DNA from: CAIQJJ01 sp049325275
GTDB lineage: Bacteria; Chloroflexota; Anaerolineae; Anaerolineales; UBA4823
Direction of reading: 5' to 3'
Assembly: GCA_049325275.1 (NCBI GenBank)
Contig: JBMOLU010000001.1
Span: 434,001-498,000 of the forward strand
Length of the DNA stretch: 64,000 bases
The translations under genes were made by a program, and so were the position numbers. The notes beneath the pieces were generated by a model. It searched no databases and was not told the origin of the DNA. It saw nothing but the letters and a program-made list of their open reading frames with translations. Of the stretch, positions 32,391-40,608 are shown piece by piece; positions within the stretch are counted from its first letter, which is position 1, and each line of letters starts with the position of its first letter.

Positions 32391-34117
32391 CTGAAAAAAT
32401 AAGCGTACCAGATGCCCGGCCGGCGCTCCCATAATCGTTCTCCGTGATCGTAGGCATACAACGGGTAGGACTGGCCGTCGAAAACCAGCGGGCCGGCCCG
32501 GCGTTGCAGCACGCCGCCCTGCGTGTCGATCCAGATTACGTGATCGCTGGGAACGGTGAAATTCTCCGTCCAGGCGGTGATGGCGGTGGCCCCATTGACA
32601 CGCAGCAACCCATCGGGCGCGGCAAGCTGCGCCGGCCAACCCGGCATCAGGCGGTAAACACGCGGCGGGTGATTCCACTCCGGCGGAAATGGATACATAC
32701 GCTCCAACAGACGCGGCAAAATCCAGGTGTTGGCGCCGATCTGGGCCGTGTCTTCGAGGCCGCCCGGTTCGATCAGCACGACCATGTTTTCCTTCACCTG
32801 CATATCGGCGATCAGGGGCAGCAGTTCGGCCCAAAAATTACGCTGTAACTGTGCGGCGCGCACGTAGTCGGCCTGGATGACGAAACCGTAGGCGACCAGC
32901 AAGGCGAACGTGGCGCTCAACCCTGTCGAAGCCAGTATTCTCCCACGCGGCCGGCGCACGGCCGCAAACAGCGCCTGCCCGACACATCCCCAAAGCAGCC
33001 CGGCGCCGACTACCGCCGCCGCATGGACGCGCGTGTCGCGCCCGCTGATGGCGTACGCCCGCACGGTAAAGGTCAGCGGATAGGCCAAAGCAATCAATAC
33101 CAGTGCGGCCAGCGAAAGCTGTAACAGGAGACGCATTTGCGGTGGGATGGCCGACCAGCGCCGGGCGCGCAGGGCCGTTGCTGCCGCAGCCCAGTCCCAG
33201 GGTTTTTCGCGCTGCTTCAGGCGTAAAAAAAGCGCCAGCAAAACGGGAAAAGCGATCGATGCGGCCAGCAGGGCTTCCGGTTTCCCGGCCGCCAATGCCT
33301 GAACGGGCCGCAAGAAATAGGAGCCCAGGCTGACCCATGGGCCTTGCAGCATGTGCAAGACCGGCGTCGCCAGCAACGCCTGCCAGCCCAGCCCCCCCAC
33401 GCGTCCCTCGCCGATGGCCGAACGAAAAACGAAAACCGCCCCCAGCAGGCCCAGCACGATCAAAACATGGCGCAGGGCCTTCTTCGCCCAGCGTGCGTCC
33501 CAGTCCCGCAACAGCAGCGGCGCCGCCAGGAAAAGCAGGTAAGGCGTCTCGTACGAGAACAGGATCACCCCGGCCGGTAGATAAGCCAGCGCTGTTTTGC
33601 CGGAAAGGAACAGGTGAAAGGCAAGCAAAACCAGCGTGATCGACGGGTGCAGGCCGAGCGAGTGCGTCAGAAAAACCTGGGTCGTGTCAGCAGAGAAAAG
33701 GCAGTACCCCAACCCGCCGAGCAGAGCAAACGCCCGACCGGTAAAGGCAGCCCGTCCCGCAAGGCGCCGCAGCAGGGCATAAAACAGCCCGATATTGAGC
33801 AGTTGGATGGCGTACCCGGCCAGGTAAATCGCCCAGATCCCGCCCGCTTGCCCGGCAAGGTGCGAGAACAGGTAGATCAGGCTGTCCGAAAGCGGCCGGG
33901 CGTGGCCGCGCATTTGGAGGATGTAATTGGCGATGAAGCGCAGCGTTTCGGCCGTGCCGAAGTCGACCGCCTGGGGTACGATCATCCAGTCGTCTTCGTA
34001 GAGTAAAAAGCCGGCGCTGCGCCAGTAGCGCGCCACCCAAAAGACGATCGCCAGCAGTAGCACGACCGCCACAGCGCTGAAACGGGTGCTTGCCGCCTTG
34101 CTTTGCAATCGATCCAT
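32384..34117 (-). CDS. Polytopic GT-C-like membrane protein
   Basis: 577 residues. N-terminal membrane segment (about 14-32), then FLLYEDDWMIVPQAVDFGT and MRGHARPLSDSLIYLF, the same 'ED/DD ... RPL' arrangement as its neighbour at 30628. About 11 membrane segments; the soluble C-terminal region (about 400-577) has VVLIEPGGLEDTAQIGANTW. Its last two residues and TAA stop lie within a palindromic repeat (SP-stop from CCCGTAAGGG). It is likely an outer-face transferase using polyprenyl donors. Confidence 0.68.
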   Translation of the reverse strand: MDRLQSKAASTRFSAVAVVLLLAIVFWVARYWRSAGFLLYEDDWMIVPQAVDFGTAETLRFIANYILQMRGHARPLSDSLIYLFSHLAGQAGGIWAIYLAGYAIQLLNIGLFYALLRRLAGRAAFTGRAFALLGGLGYCLFSADTTQVFLTHSLGLHPSITLVLLAFHLFLSGKTALAYLPAGVILFSYETPYLLFLAAPLLLRDWDARWAKKALRHVLIVLGLLGAVFVFRSAIGEGRVGGLGWQALLATPVLHMLQGPWVSLGSYFLRPVQALAAGKPEALLAASIAFPVLLALFLRLKQREKPWDWAAAATALRARRWSAIPPQMRLLLQLSLAALVLIALAYPLTFTVRAYAISGRDTRVHAAAVVGAGLLWGCVGQALFAAVRRPRGRILASTGLSATFALLVAYGFVIQADYVRAAQLQRNFWAELLPLIADMQVKENMVVLIEPGGLEDTAQIGANTWILPRLLERMYPFPPEWNHPPRVYRLMPGWPAQLAAPDGLLRVNGATAITAWTENFTVPSDHVIWIDTQGGVLQRRAGPLVFDGQSYPLYAYDHGERLWERRPGIWYAYFFSP

Positions 34118-34126
34118 TCACACCAA

Positions 34127-34200
34127 CCCGTAGGGGCAGGCCCATACATCTGCCCATGCACCGGACGCGCTTGCACGCCCATTGGAATCCATACACGCCG
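34127..34200. repeat. Palindromic intergenic repeat (copy 4)
   Basis: CCGTAGGGGCAGG on the plus strand, with GGGCAG (34134-34139) pairing with CTGCCC (34150-34155) across a 10-nt loop. It fills the spacer between two GT-C genes, and the upstream gene's TGA stop is at its border. Confidence 0.65.
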
Positions 34201-35784
34201 TCACGGCAGCACCAAAAAACGCGCCTGCCCGCAGTCCTTCCAGGTTTCCAGGCTTTCACCGGCGATCAATTCTTTTACTTCTTCGCCATATTCATCCGGC
34301 ACGCCAAAGACGACCAGCACCGCATCCTGGGCCAACAGGTCACGGATGGCGTCCATCTTCTCCTCGTAATCGGCCACTTCTTTAGCCTGGTAGTGATCGT
34401 ACCGTTTGGGCAGCGTGTAGGCGACCCGGTCGGCCAGGAAGTAGAACAACTCGTAGTCGTTGGTCAACATCGGCGTGGCGGCATCGATCTGGTGAAGCGT
34501 GGTGACTTCACATTCCCAAAAGCGGCGCATGTCGGTATAGCCGAACGAGTAATTAGGGTGGCGCAGATAAGAAACACTGTCGTTGGCGTAGTACAGCACC
34601 ATCCCCAGGCCCATCACGGCCAGCGCCAGGCCAACCCACCGTTTCTTTCCGAGCAGATCGCCCAACAGCGGAAAAGTCGTAAACGCCCACACGATGAAGA
34701 CCGGCAGGAGGGGGATGGCGTAACGCCGGATGCCCGGTTCGTCAGTGCTGGCGTCCAAAAAAGTCGTGTTGGCCAGCAAGAGCACGATGTAAAAGAACAC
34801 GTACACGACGAGTAGCACGGGCATCTGGGCAGGTGTTTGTGAAGCGCCGGCCGTGCGGGCGCGCCGCCAGGCCAGCAGGTAAATTCCTGTCCCCGCGAAC
34901 AAGACGACAACGGTCAACACCAGGCGATACGGCCACAGGAAGCCGATTGAAGGCGGCAGCCAGAAGACGGCGATCTGATCGATGAAAAAGTCGATCAGTT
35001 CGCGCGACATGGGATGGTACCCCACCACACGGTTGCTGGCGCTGCCGGTGACGGCGGCATTGCGCCAGAACCACAGCACCACCGACAGCATGCTCGCCGC
35101 GCCGAACAAAGCTGCATGGCCCAGCCGGCGCAGTCCTTTTTCGCGGCCGCTGAACAGGACGATCAGGCCAATTGCCGGGATCAGCGCCAGGCCGGCGTAA
35201 CGCGTCAGCGCAGCCGCACCGACGACCAGCCCTGCCGCCAGCAGCGGCGGCCAACGGCGTGTGAACAGGTAGTCGTTCACCCACCACAGGGCGAGCAGTG
35301 ACAGAAAAATGAACAGCGGCTCCGACATGACCCAGGCGTGGATGCGCACGATGCTTTCGGCATACATCAACAGCCAGCCGGCCAGTAAGGCATATACGCC
35401 CGAACCGCTCAGCCGGAAGACGAGCGAACCGAGCAACACCACGCTGCCCCCCAAGAGAAGAGCGTTCAGCAAACGCGCCGCGTCAAAGACCGGGAGAAAA
35501 AGTCCCAACCCGGCCAGGACGACGGAGAAAAACGGCGGGAAAGCGGTGATCGGCACCGTCGTGCCCTCGGCTTTCAGGCGGCTGTAGCCGCGCCCGGCCA
35601 GAAGGTTGTCTGCGCCCTGCATGTAGTGGACGGCGTCGCCGGAAACACCGGCTCCATCACGCGTCAGGTACAGCAGCGCAGCCACGGCGATCGAGGCCGA
35701 GGCAAGCAGCAATGCCAGCCACCAACCTCGCGCCGGCCGGCCGCCCCACAGCCGATTCCAGCGTTCGAACCAGGAGTGCATCAT
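34201..35784 (-). CDS. Polytopic GT-C-type membrane glycosyltransferase, paralog group A
   Basis: 527 residues from the ATG at 35784, which overlaps the previous stop (ATGATG) and has GGAGA 6 nt upstream. The first outside loop reads GVSGDAVHYMQGADNLLAGR, almost the same as in the gene at 40601; the Asp in SGDAVHY is the likely catalytic base. About 11-12 membrane segments. The soluble tail holds PMLTNDYELFYFLADRVAY, shared with paralogs at 40601, 49085 and 52527. It follows directly a DPM1-like GT2, which could make its polyprenyl-phosphate sugar donor. Confidence 0.76.
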   Translation of the reverse strand: MMHSWFERWNRLWGGRPARGWWLALLLASASIAVAALLYLTRDGAGVSGDAVHYMQGADNLLAGRGYSRLKAEGTTVPITAFPPFFSVVLAGLGLFLPVFDAARLLNALLLGGSVVLLGSLVFRLSGSGVYALLAGWLLMYAESIVRIHAWVMSEPLFIFLSLLALWWVNDYLFTRRWPPLLAAGLVVGAAALTRYAGLALIPAIGLIVLFSGREKGLRRLGHAALFGAASMLSVVLWFWRNAAVTGSASNRVVGYHPMSRELIDFFIDQIAVFWLPPSIGFLWPYRLVLTVVVLFAGTGIYLLAWRRARTAGASQTPAQMPVLLVVYVFFYIVLLLANTTFLDASTDEPGIRRYAIPLLPVFIVWAFTTFPLLGDLLGKKRWVGLALAVMGLGMVLYYANDSVSYLRHPNYSFGYTDMRRFWECEVTTLHQIDAATPMLTNDYELFYFLADRVAYTLPKRYDHYQAKEVADYEEKMDAIRDLLAQDAVLVVFGVPDEYGEEVKELIAGESLETWKDCGQARFLVLP

Positions 35785-36785
35785 GGGCGGTCTCCACGAA
35801 TGGGTTTGTTGGGTATGTTTTGAGTATCCATCACAACGGCCTGTAGTAAAAGTTGAATACCGACGATCAGCGGCAGCACGGCGACCATGATCGTGCCGGT
35901 CGAAGCGAAGCGGTTCTCGAGCGCCGAGTGCCACCAGTGGTAGCTGCCCCAGGCCAGGCCGAACGTACTGGCGACCAACCCGGCGATCAGGAACAGCGAG
36001 ACAGCGTTGAAATCGCGCAAAAAGTGAACCAGTAAAATCCGCCGCAGCAGGCCGCGCAGGATTTTGGGTGGGAATTCTACCAGCGAATGCCACTCAGAAA
36101 GAAAACTGGTTTCGTCCTGGTAACGCGCCGGGATGCTGACGTCTTGCACGACGGCGCGCTGTAAACCCAGTTCGAAGAGAAAGCTGGTTTCGAAAAAGTA
36201 CCGCCGGTCGATGCGCTTCAGGTCGAGCAAGGGAAAGATCGACAGGTCGAGGGCGGTAAAACCGTTGGTGGGGTCGAAAATGTTCCAGTAGCCCGAGGCC
36301 AGCTTCGTCAGAAACGACAGGCCGACGTTACCCAGGCGGCGCTGCCAGGGCATAGTGCGCAGTTCCTGCTCGTGCAGAAAGCGGTTGCCCTTGGTGTAGT
36401 TGGCCTGTCCAGTCACAATCGGCTCGACCAACGCCGGGATGTAGGCCGCATCCATTTGCCCATCGCCGTCCATTTTGACGGCGATGTCGGCACCCAGTTC
36501 ACAGGCCAGCCGGTACCCAGACAGCATGGCGCCGCCTACGCCCTGGTTTTCTTCGTGATGGACAAGCGCCAGGCGTGGATCGGCCAATCCTTGCAAGATT
36601 TCACCGGTCGCATCCGGGCTGGCGTCGTTTACCAGGACAATGTGCCGGACGTACCCGGGGATGGACGCCACCACCGCAGCAATGTGCTGCTCGACGTTGT
36701 AACACGGCACGATCACGGCCAGCACCAGGCCGCGCGCTACCCATTCGTCCATGGACAGGTTGTCACGGTTCAGAAAGTGAGCCAT
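35781..36785 (-). CDS. DPM1-like GT2 polyprenyl-phosphate glycosyltransferase with membrane tail
   Basis: 334 residues. VLAVIVPCYNVEQHIAAVVA at residues 21-40, VNDASPDAT, QGVGGAMLSGY, VKMDGDGQMD (DxD), and NIFDPTNGFTAL near 170 match the dolichyl/polyprenyl-phosphate sugar synthase type. Two membrane segments at about 255-275 and 295-320 anchor it. The start could instead be the Met at residue 12. Such enzymes load a sugar onto polyprenyl phosphate in the cytoplasm for use by GT-C enzymes outside; the adjacent, overlapping GT-C gene is the obvious partner. Confidence 0.85.
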   Translation of the reverse strand: MAHFLNRDNLSMDEWVARGLVLAVIVPCYNVEQHIAAVVASIPGYVRHIVLVNDASPDATGEILQGLADPRLALVHHEENQGVGGAMLSGYRLACELGADIAVKMDGDGQMDAAYIPALVEPIVTGQANYTKGNRFLHEQELRTMPWQRRLGNVGLSFLTKLASGYWNIFDPTNGFTALDLSIFPLLDLKRIDRRYFFETSFLFELGLQRAVVQDVSIPARYQDETSFLSEWHSLVEFPPKILRGLLRRILLVHFLRDFNAVSLFLIAGLVASTFGLAWGSYHWWHSALENRFASTGTIMVAVLPLIVGIQLLLQAVVMDTQNIPNKPIRGDRP

Positions 36786-36794
36786 CGATTGCCG

Positions 36795-38462
36795 TCAGGG
36801 TTTCAACAAAAAGTTTCCGCCGTGTAAAACCCCATCGACGATGGCCTGCATGGCAGGGGAATGCTCGGGCCTGAGGCGCTCCCAAGGGAACGGCTTCAAG
36901 CGCACGAAACCGGGCCAGATACCGTCTTCTTCGATGAATTCCTCGAACGGCAGCGAGGAAAGGAACAACTGGACGTACAGGAAACGCCGGGCGTTGCGCT
37001 CGAATTCGGCAGGCACCGCAATGCGCTCGGCCGCCAGGAAGGCTTCGGCCTGCCGGCGATAGTCATCCACCGTCTGCGGGAAGAAGACGGTGGGCAATTG
37101 CGTGAAGCGCGCCCGCCCACCGCACAGCACGGCCGCGCCCAAAATGGATGCTTCGAGGCCGATAGTCGAGTTGTAGATCATGACGAATTTCGAACGCCGG
37201 ATCAGATCGTACGAGCTAAGCGTCTGGCGTGAATCGATGAAGACGACGTTCGGCAGATCCGCTGCCCGGTTGGCCTGCACCCATTGCGCCACGCTCTCGT
37301 GGCTTTCTTTGCCGGGGCGTGTCTCATCGGGATGGGCACGCAGCACAAAAAGCGTTTCGGGATTCCGGCTGGCCAGGTCCAGAACCAGGTCCAGCCAGGC
37401 AAACATATGTGCGAACACGACATTGGAATGCGGCTGGCTGGTGTCGAAAATGACGTTCGTAAAGACGGGGACGATTTGCTTGAACCCGGCCGCCCGCGCC
37501 AGGAAGGCCTCATCCAGCCCACTCATACCCGACCAGAAACGTACTCCCGCCATGCTGAATTGCCCCTGAAAGCGCTGCGAGAGGTATTCATCCAGGCGGG
37601 CGCTTTGCGCTTCATCCAGTTCGAAGTCGTCCGGGATGTCGAGTGGGTAGGCGGTGGCTTCACCTTCGGTGAAGAAAGCCGTGAACGGGCGCAGGCCCAC
37701 TTCGTGGCTGATCGCACGAACACCGCGCGCCCCGGCCAGCCAACGGGCGGTGGCTTCGGGAAAAAACTGCCCGTTGAAGACGATCACAGCCTGGGGCTGC
37801 ACCTCCACCAGCAAGGCGTCGAAGTGCCGGGCGACACTTGCCGCCGAAACGATGAACTCGCGAAACAGTGCCCGGGTTGGCGCATCATCGTTCAAATGAT
37901 GACGGCGCAGGACCCAGCGCAGGGTAGGAAGGACGAGCGCTCCAAGCGGAATTTCTGAGGGCAGTTGGCTGATCGCCGACGGCGAAACACCCAAATCGGC
38001 CACCGGCCAGCAAAAACCGGCCATCTCATCGACGCCACGGCCCTGCAAGGCAGCCACCAGCCCGGGGTTTGGCTCGCTGCGGAAGGGAATCACCGGGCCG
38101 TTGAGCAGCAGCGGGCGCGTCTGGGCGATGCAGTTCTTACAGGGAGGCGCCTGCGTCGGGTCGAAGTAGGCCGCCCCAAGCACGCAGCGACTCATGCCAG
38201 CGTGGCAGGCAAAGTGAACCACCGGAACGCCGGCCAGTTGCAGGCCCAGGGATGCCAACAGCGAAAAAGCCGCATTCTGGCTGACGCCGTTCAGGCGCGT
38301 CGACGCGTTGAAAAAGACCACCGGGGCCTGTGCGTTCAGGCGGCGATGCGCCAAAACCTGGCGCGTCAGTTGCCAGATGCGCGCATCGGCAACGAAACGC
38401 CGGGCGCGCAGGCGTAACCCAGGCAAAAAGCGGAGAACGTTTTGTAGAAGGCTCATATCCAT
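36795..38462 (-). CDS. GT-B-like surface polysaccharide protein (KpsC/KpsS-like) with Cys cluster
   Basis: 555 residues from the ATG at 38462 (38456 also possible). There is no membrane segment. Central and C-terminal regions have ISHEVGLRPFTAFFTEGEAT, FVLRAHPDETRPGKESHESV, FIDSRQTLSSYDLIRRSKFV and MIYNSTIGLEASILG, the usual donor-side pattern of capsule-polysaccharide (GT-B) transferases. Near residues 80-135 it carries HFACHAGMSRCVLG and QAPPCKNCIAQ, four cysteines that could bind a metal. I expect a cytoplasmic transferase acting on the exported glycan or its lipid; the exact reaction is unknown. Confidence 0.65.
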   Translation of the reverse strand: MDMSLLQNVLRFLPGLRLRARRFVADARIWQLTRQVLAHRRLNAQAPVVFFNASTRLNGVSQNAAFSLLASLGLQLAGVPVVHFACHAGMSRCVLGAAYFDPTQAPPCKNCIAQTRPLLLNGPVIPFRSEPNPGLVAALQGRGVDEMAGFCWPVADLGVSPSAISQLPSEIPLGALVLPTLRWVLRRHHLNDDAPTRALFREFIVSAASVARHFDALLVEVQPQAVIVFNGQFFPEATARWLAGARGVRAISHEVGLRPFTAFFTEGEATAYPLDIPDDFELDEAQSARLDEYLSQRFQGQFSMAGVRFWSGMSGLDEAFLARAAGFKQIVPVFTNVIFDTSQPHSNVVFAHMFAWLDLVLDLASRNPETLFVLRAHPDETRPGKESHESVAQWVQANRAADLPNVVFIDSRQTLSSYDLIRRSKFVMIYNSTIGLEASILGAAVLCGGRARFTQLPTVFFPQTVDDYRRQAEAFLAAERIAVPAEFERNARRFLYVQLFLSSLPFEEFIEEDGIWPGFVRLKPFPWERLRPEHSPAMQAIVDGVLHGGNFLLKP

Positions 38463-38529
38463 CACGCAAACACGGCGCTTTCCCTTGGCGGGAGCGCCAC
38501 AGACCTGTTTCGCCCGTGCACAGGGCAAA

Positions 38530-39576
38530 TTAATCGACACCGGCATCCACCGAGGCACCAGCCTGCGCCTGTCCCAGCCAAGCCCGCGGGTCGCCTGCCA
38601 GGCCGATTGAAACGCCGATCAACACGGCTTCGATCGCCATCCACCACAGGCGCGAGAGCAACGCCACGCTGGCCGCCGCACCGGCCGGCAAAAAAGGCAG
38701 CAGGAGCAGCGAGAGCGCCGATTCACGCACGCCAAAACCGGCCGGTACCAAAACGATGGCAAAACCGGCGCTCCACGAGAGTGCGAAAAGGGCCGCAGCC
38801 TGCAACCAGCCAGGTCCCGCACTGCCCAACGACATAGCCGCTACCAACTGTGCAAACGGCAGGCCCATCGCCAGCCAAAAAAGCAGGCTGCAAGCCAGCG
38901 AGCCGGGCAGCCAGCGCAGGCTGGTCAGGACCGCGATATCCCCTTGCAGCAGGCGGGCGAAAATTCTCGAACTTGCCAGCGGGGACCTTTGCAGCAGCCG
39001 CCAGAAAGCGGGCCAATGCGCCAGGCCGATGGCGCCAAGACAAGCCGCAACGGCCGCCGCCAGGGCGATTTGCAGCGCCGCATCTAACGCAGGCTGCCAC
39101 AGCAGTGCCATCCCACCGACCAAGACGGCCCCCAGGAAGAGCGCCGCCACCTCACGCAAGACGCTCAAAACGGCATAGGCATCGGGCATCCCGGCTACAC
39201 GATAAGCCGCCATGCGGCCCGGAAAGGCCCAGATGCCGCCGGGCAAGTACTTGGGCAACTGGGTGATAAAGTACAGGCTGAAAACCCGTTTTACCGGCAT
39301 GGGCGTCCCCAACGAACGGACACAGACCCACGATATCGACGACATCCAGGGCAGCACCAACAGCAGTGCAAACAGCGAGGCCGCAAAACGCCACCAGTCC
39401 ATCTGCCGAAAGGCGCCCAATACGGCCGGCCAGTTCTGGAAAAGCATCCTCCCCAGTGGAAAGAACGCCAGCAGCAGCAGCGCCAGGCGTGCGAGAACAG
39501 AGAGTGCTTGCCACCAAATTTTCACGGAATTTCTCACCACTACCCGGAAGCACGCCGGCGTACGGCGTTCAGGCAT
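38530..39576 (-). CDS. LPG-synthase-type (UPF0104) integral membrane protein
   Basis: 348 residues from the ATG at 39576, which overlaps the preceding stop by 8 bases; GTG codons further in are alternatives. It has about eight membrane segments and the family motifs FITQLPKYLPGGIWAFPGR and VLVPAGFGVRESALSLLLLP. In Gram-positive relatives this is the flippase part of lysylphosphatidylglycerol synthase; many free-standing members lie in glycan loci and may move lipid-linked sugars. Here it follows a DPM1-like enzyme, so a role in flipping a polyprenyl-phosphate sugar is plausible but unproven. Confidence 0.82.
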   Translation of the reverse strand: MPERRTPACFRVVVRNSVKIWWQALSVLARLALLLLAFFPLGRMLFQNWPAVLGAFRQMDWWRFAASLFALLLVLPWMSSISWVCVRSLGTPMPVKRVFSLYFITQLPKYLPGGIWAFPGRMAAYRVAGMPDAYAVLSVLREVAALFLGAVLVGGMALLWQPALDAALQIALAAAVAACLGAIGLAHWPAFWRLLQRSPLASSRIFARLLQGDIAVLTSLRWLPGSLACSLLFWLAMGLPFAQLVAAMSLGSAGPGWLQAAALFALSWSAGFAIVLVPAGFGVRESALSLLLLPFLPAGAAASVALLSRLWWMAIEAVLIGVSIGLAGDPRAWLGQAQAGASVDAGVD

Positions 39577-40537
39577 CCTTGCCTGCACCGGCACCAGCAC
39601 CCGGCGTGTCGAAGACCCGGATCGTCTCATCCCCGTAGTAGTGAACTCTGCTGCTGGCCAGTTGGCTGGCCACCAGGCCCATCAAAAACGTAAAAATGGC
39701 GGCAAAGAAAAAGAAAATGGTGGAGTTCGAGAAGAAAAAGCGCTGTTCGTCGACGATGCCGGCGATCATGGTGACGATTCCCAGCAGTACGGCCAGGATG
39801 CTCAAGGGCACAAAAAGCCGCATGGGATCGTAGAGCATCACCATGCGCAAGATCAACGTAAAGAAACGGCTGCCGTCCTGTAAAAAACGCACCTTGCTTT
39901 GCCCGCCCGAACGCGGGGATACGTCCACCGGGATGAATTTGACGCTGTAGCCGGCCTTCAAGAAGGCCATCGTCGCCGTCAGCGACGCCGAGAAACCCGC
40001 CGGGTAAAGCGGCAGGAAGTGCAACACCGCTATCCGGCGCATGGCGCGAAACCCCGAAGTCAGGTCCTCGATCTTGAAATCCGCCAGCCAACTGGCAAAG
40101 CGGTTGTAGAAACGGTTGCCCCAGTTGCGCGACCAATGACCCTGGTAGCTGGCCGTGCGGTAGCCGACCACCATATCATAGGGCGGGATGAGCGCCAGCA
40201 GGCGCGGAATGTCGCGGGCCGAGTGTTGGCCGTCGGCATCCATCAACACCACCACCTCACCGCGGGCGCAGCGGATGCCCGTACGTAGCGCCGAACCGTA
40301 TCCTTTATTGTAAACATGCTGCACGATGCGCAGCGTGCCTACATACCGCTCCTGCAACGAACGTAAAATTGCAAACGAGCCGTCCCGAGAGCCGTCATCG
40401 ACCGCCACGATCTCAAAGGGGAGTGCTTCGTCCTGTAATGTGCGGATCGTATCGTCGATCACCCGTGCGAGGGTATCCTCCTCGTTGAAAACCGGCATCA
40501 CCAGTGAAACGGATGGAATTGGGGAAGATGGCATCAT
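39569..40537 (-). CDS. DPM1-like GT2 polyprenyl-phosphate glycosyltransferase with membrane tail
   Basis: 322 residues. VSLVMPVFNEEDTLARVIDD at residues 10-29, VDDGSRDGSFAILRS, NKGYGSALRTG, VVLMDADGQHSARDI (DADGQH) and DLTSGFRAMRR are the DPM1/GtrB-type motifs. Two membrane segments near 235-260 and 270-292 give a C-terminal anchor. It is a second donor-loading enzyme, between a GT-C gene upstream and the UPF0104 gene downstream. Compared with the one at 35781 it keeps the more classical DADGQH metal site. Confidence 0.88.
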   Translation of the reverse strand: MMPSSPIPSVSLVMPVFNEEDTLARVIDDTIRTLQDEALPFEIVAVDDGSRDGSFAILRSLQERYVGTLRIVQHVYNKGYGSALRTGIRCARGEVVVLMDADGQHSARDIPRLLALIPPYDMVVGYRTASYQGHWSRNWGNRFYNRFASWLADFKIEDLTSGFRAMRRIAVLHFLPLYPAGFSASLTATMAFLKAGYSVKFIPVDVSPRSGGQSKVRFLQDGSRFFTLILRMVMLYDPMRLFVPLSILAVLLGIVTMIAGIVDEQRFFFSNSTIFFFFAAIFTFLMGLVASQLASSRVHYYGDETIRVFDTPGAGAGAGKDA

Positions 40538-40558
40538 TTTTCAACATTCTCGTCTGGT

Positions 40559-40608
40559 CGGTGAGCGAACACAGGCATGGATGAACACACAGGTTCGCTC
40601 CTACGGCG
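40559..40608. repeat. Palindromic intergenic repeat (copy 5)
   Basis: GAGCGAAC (40563-40570) and GTTCGCTC (40593-40600) are a perfect 8-bp inverted repeat. On the minus strand it begins CCGTAGGAGCGAACCTGTGT, and that TAG is the stop codon of the upstream GT-C gene. Confidence 0.75.
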
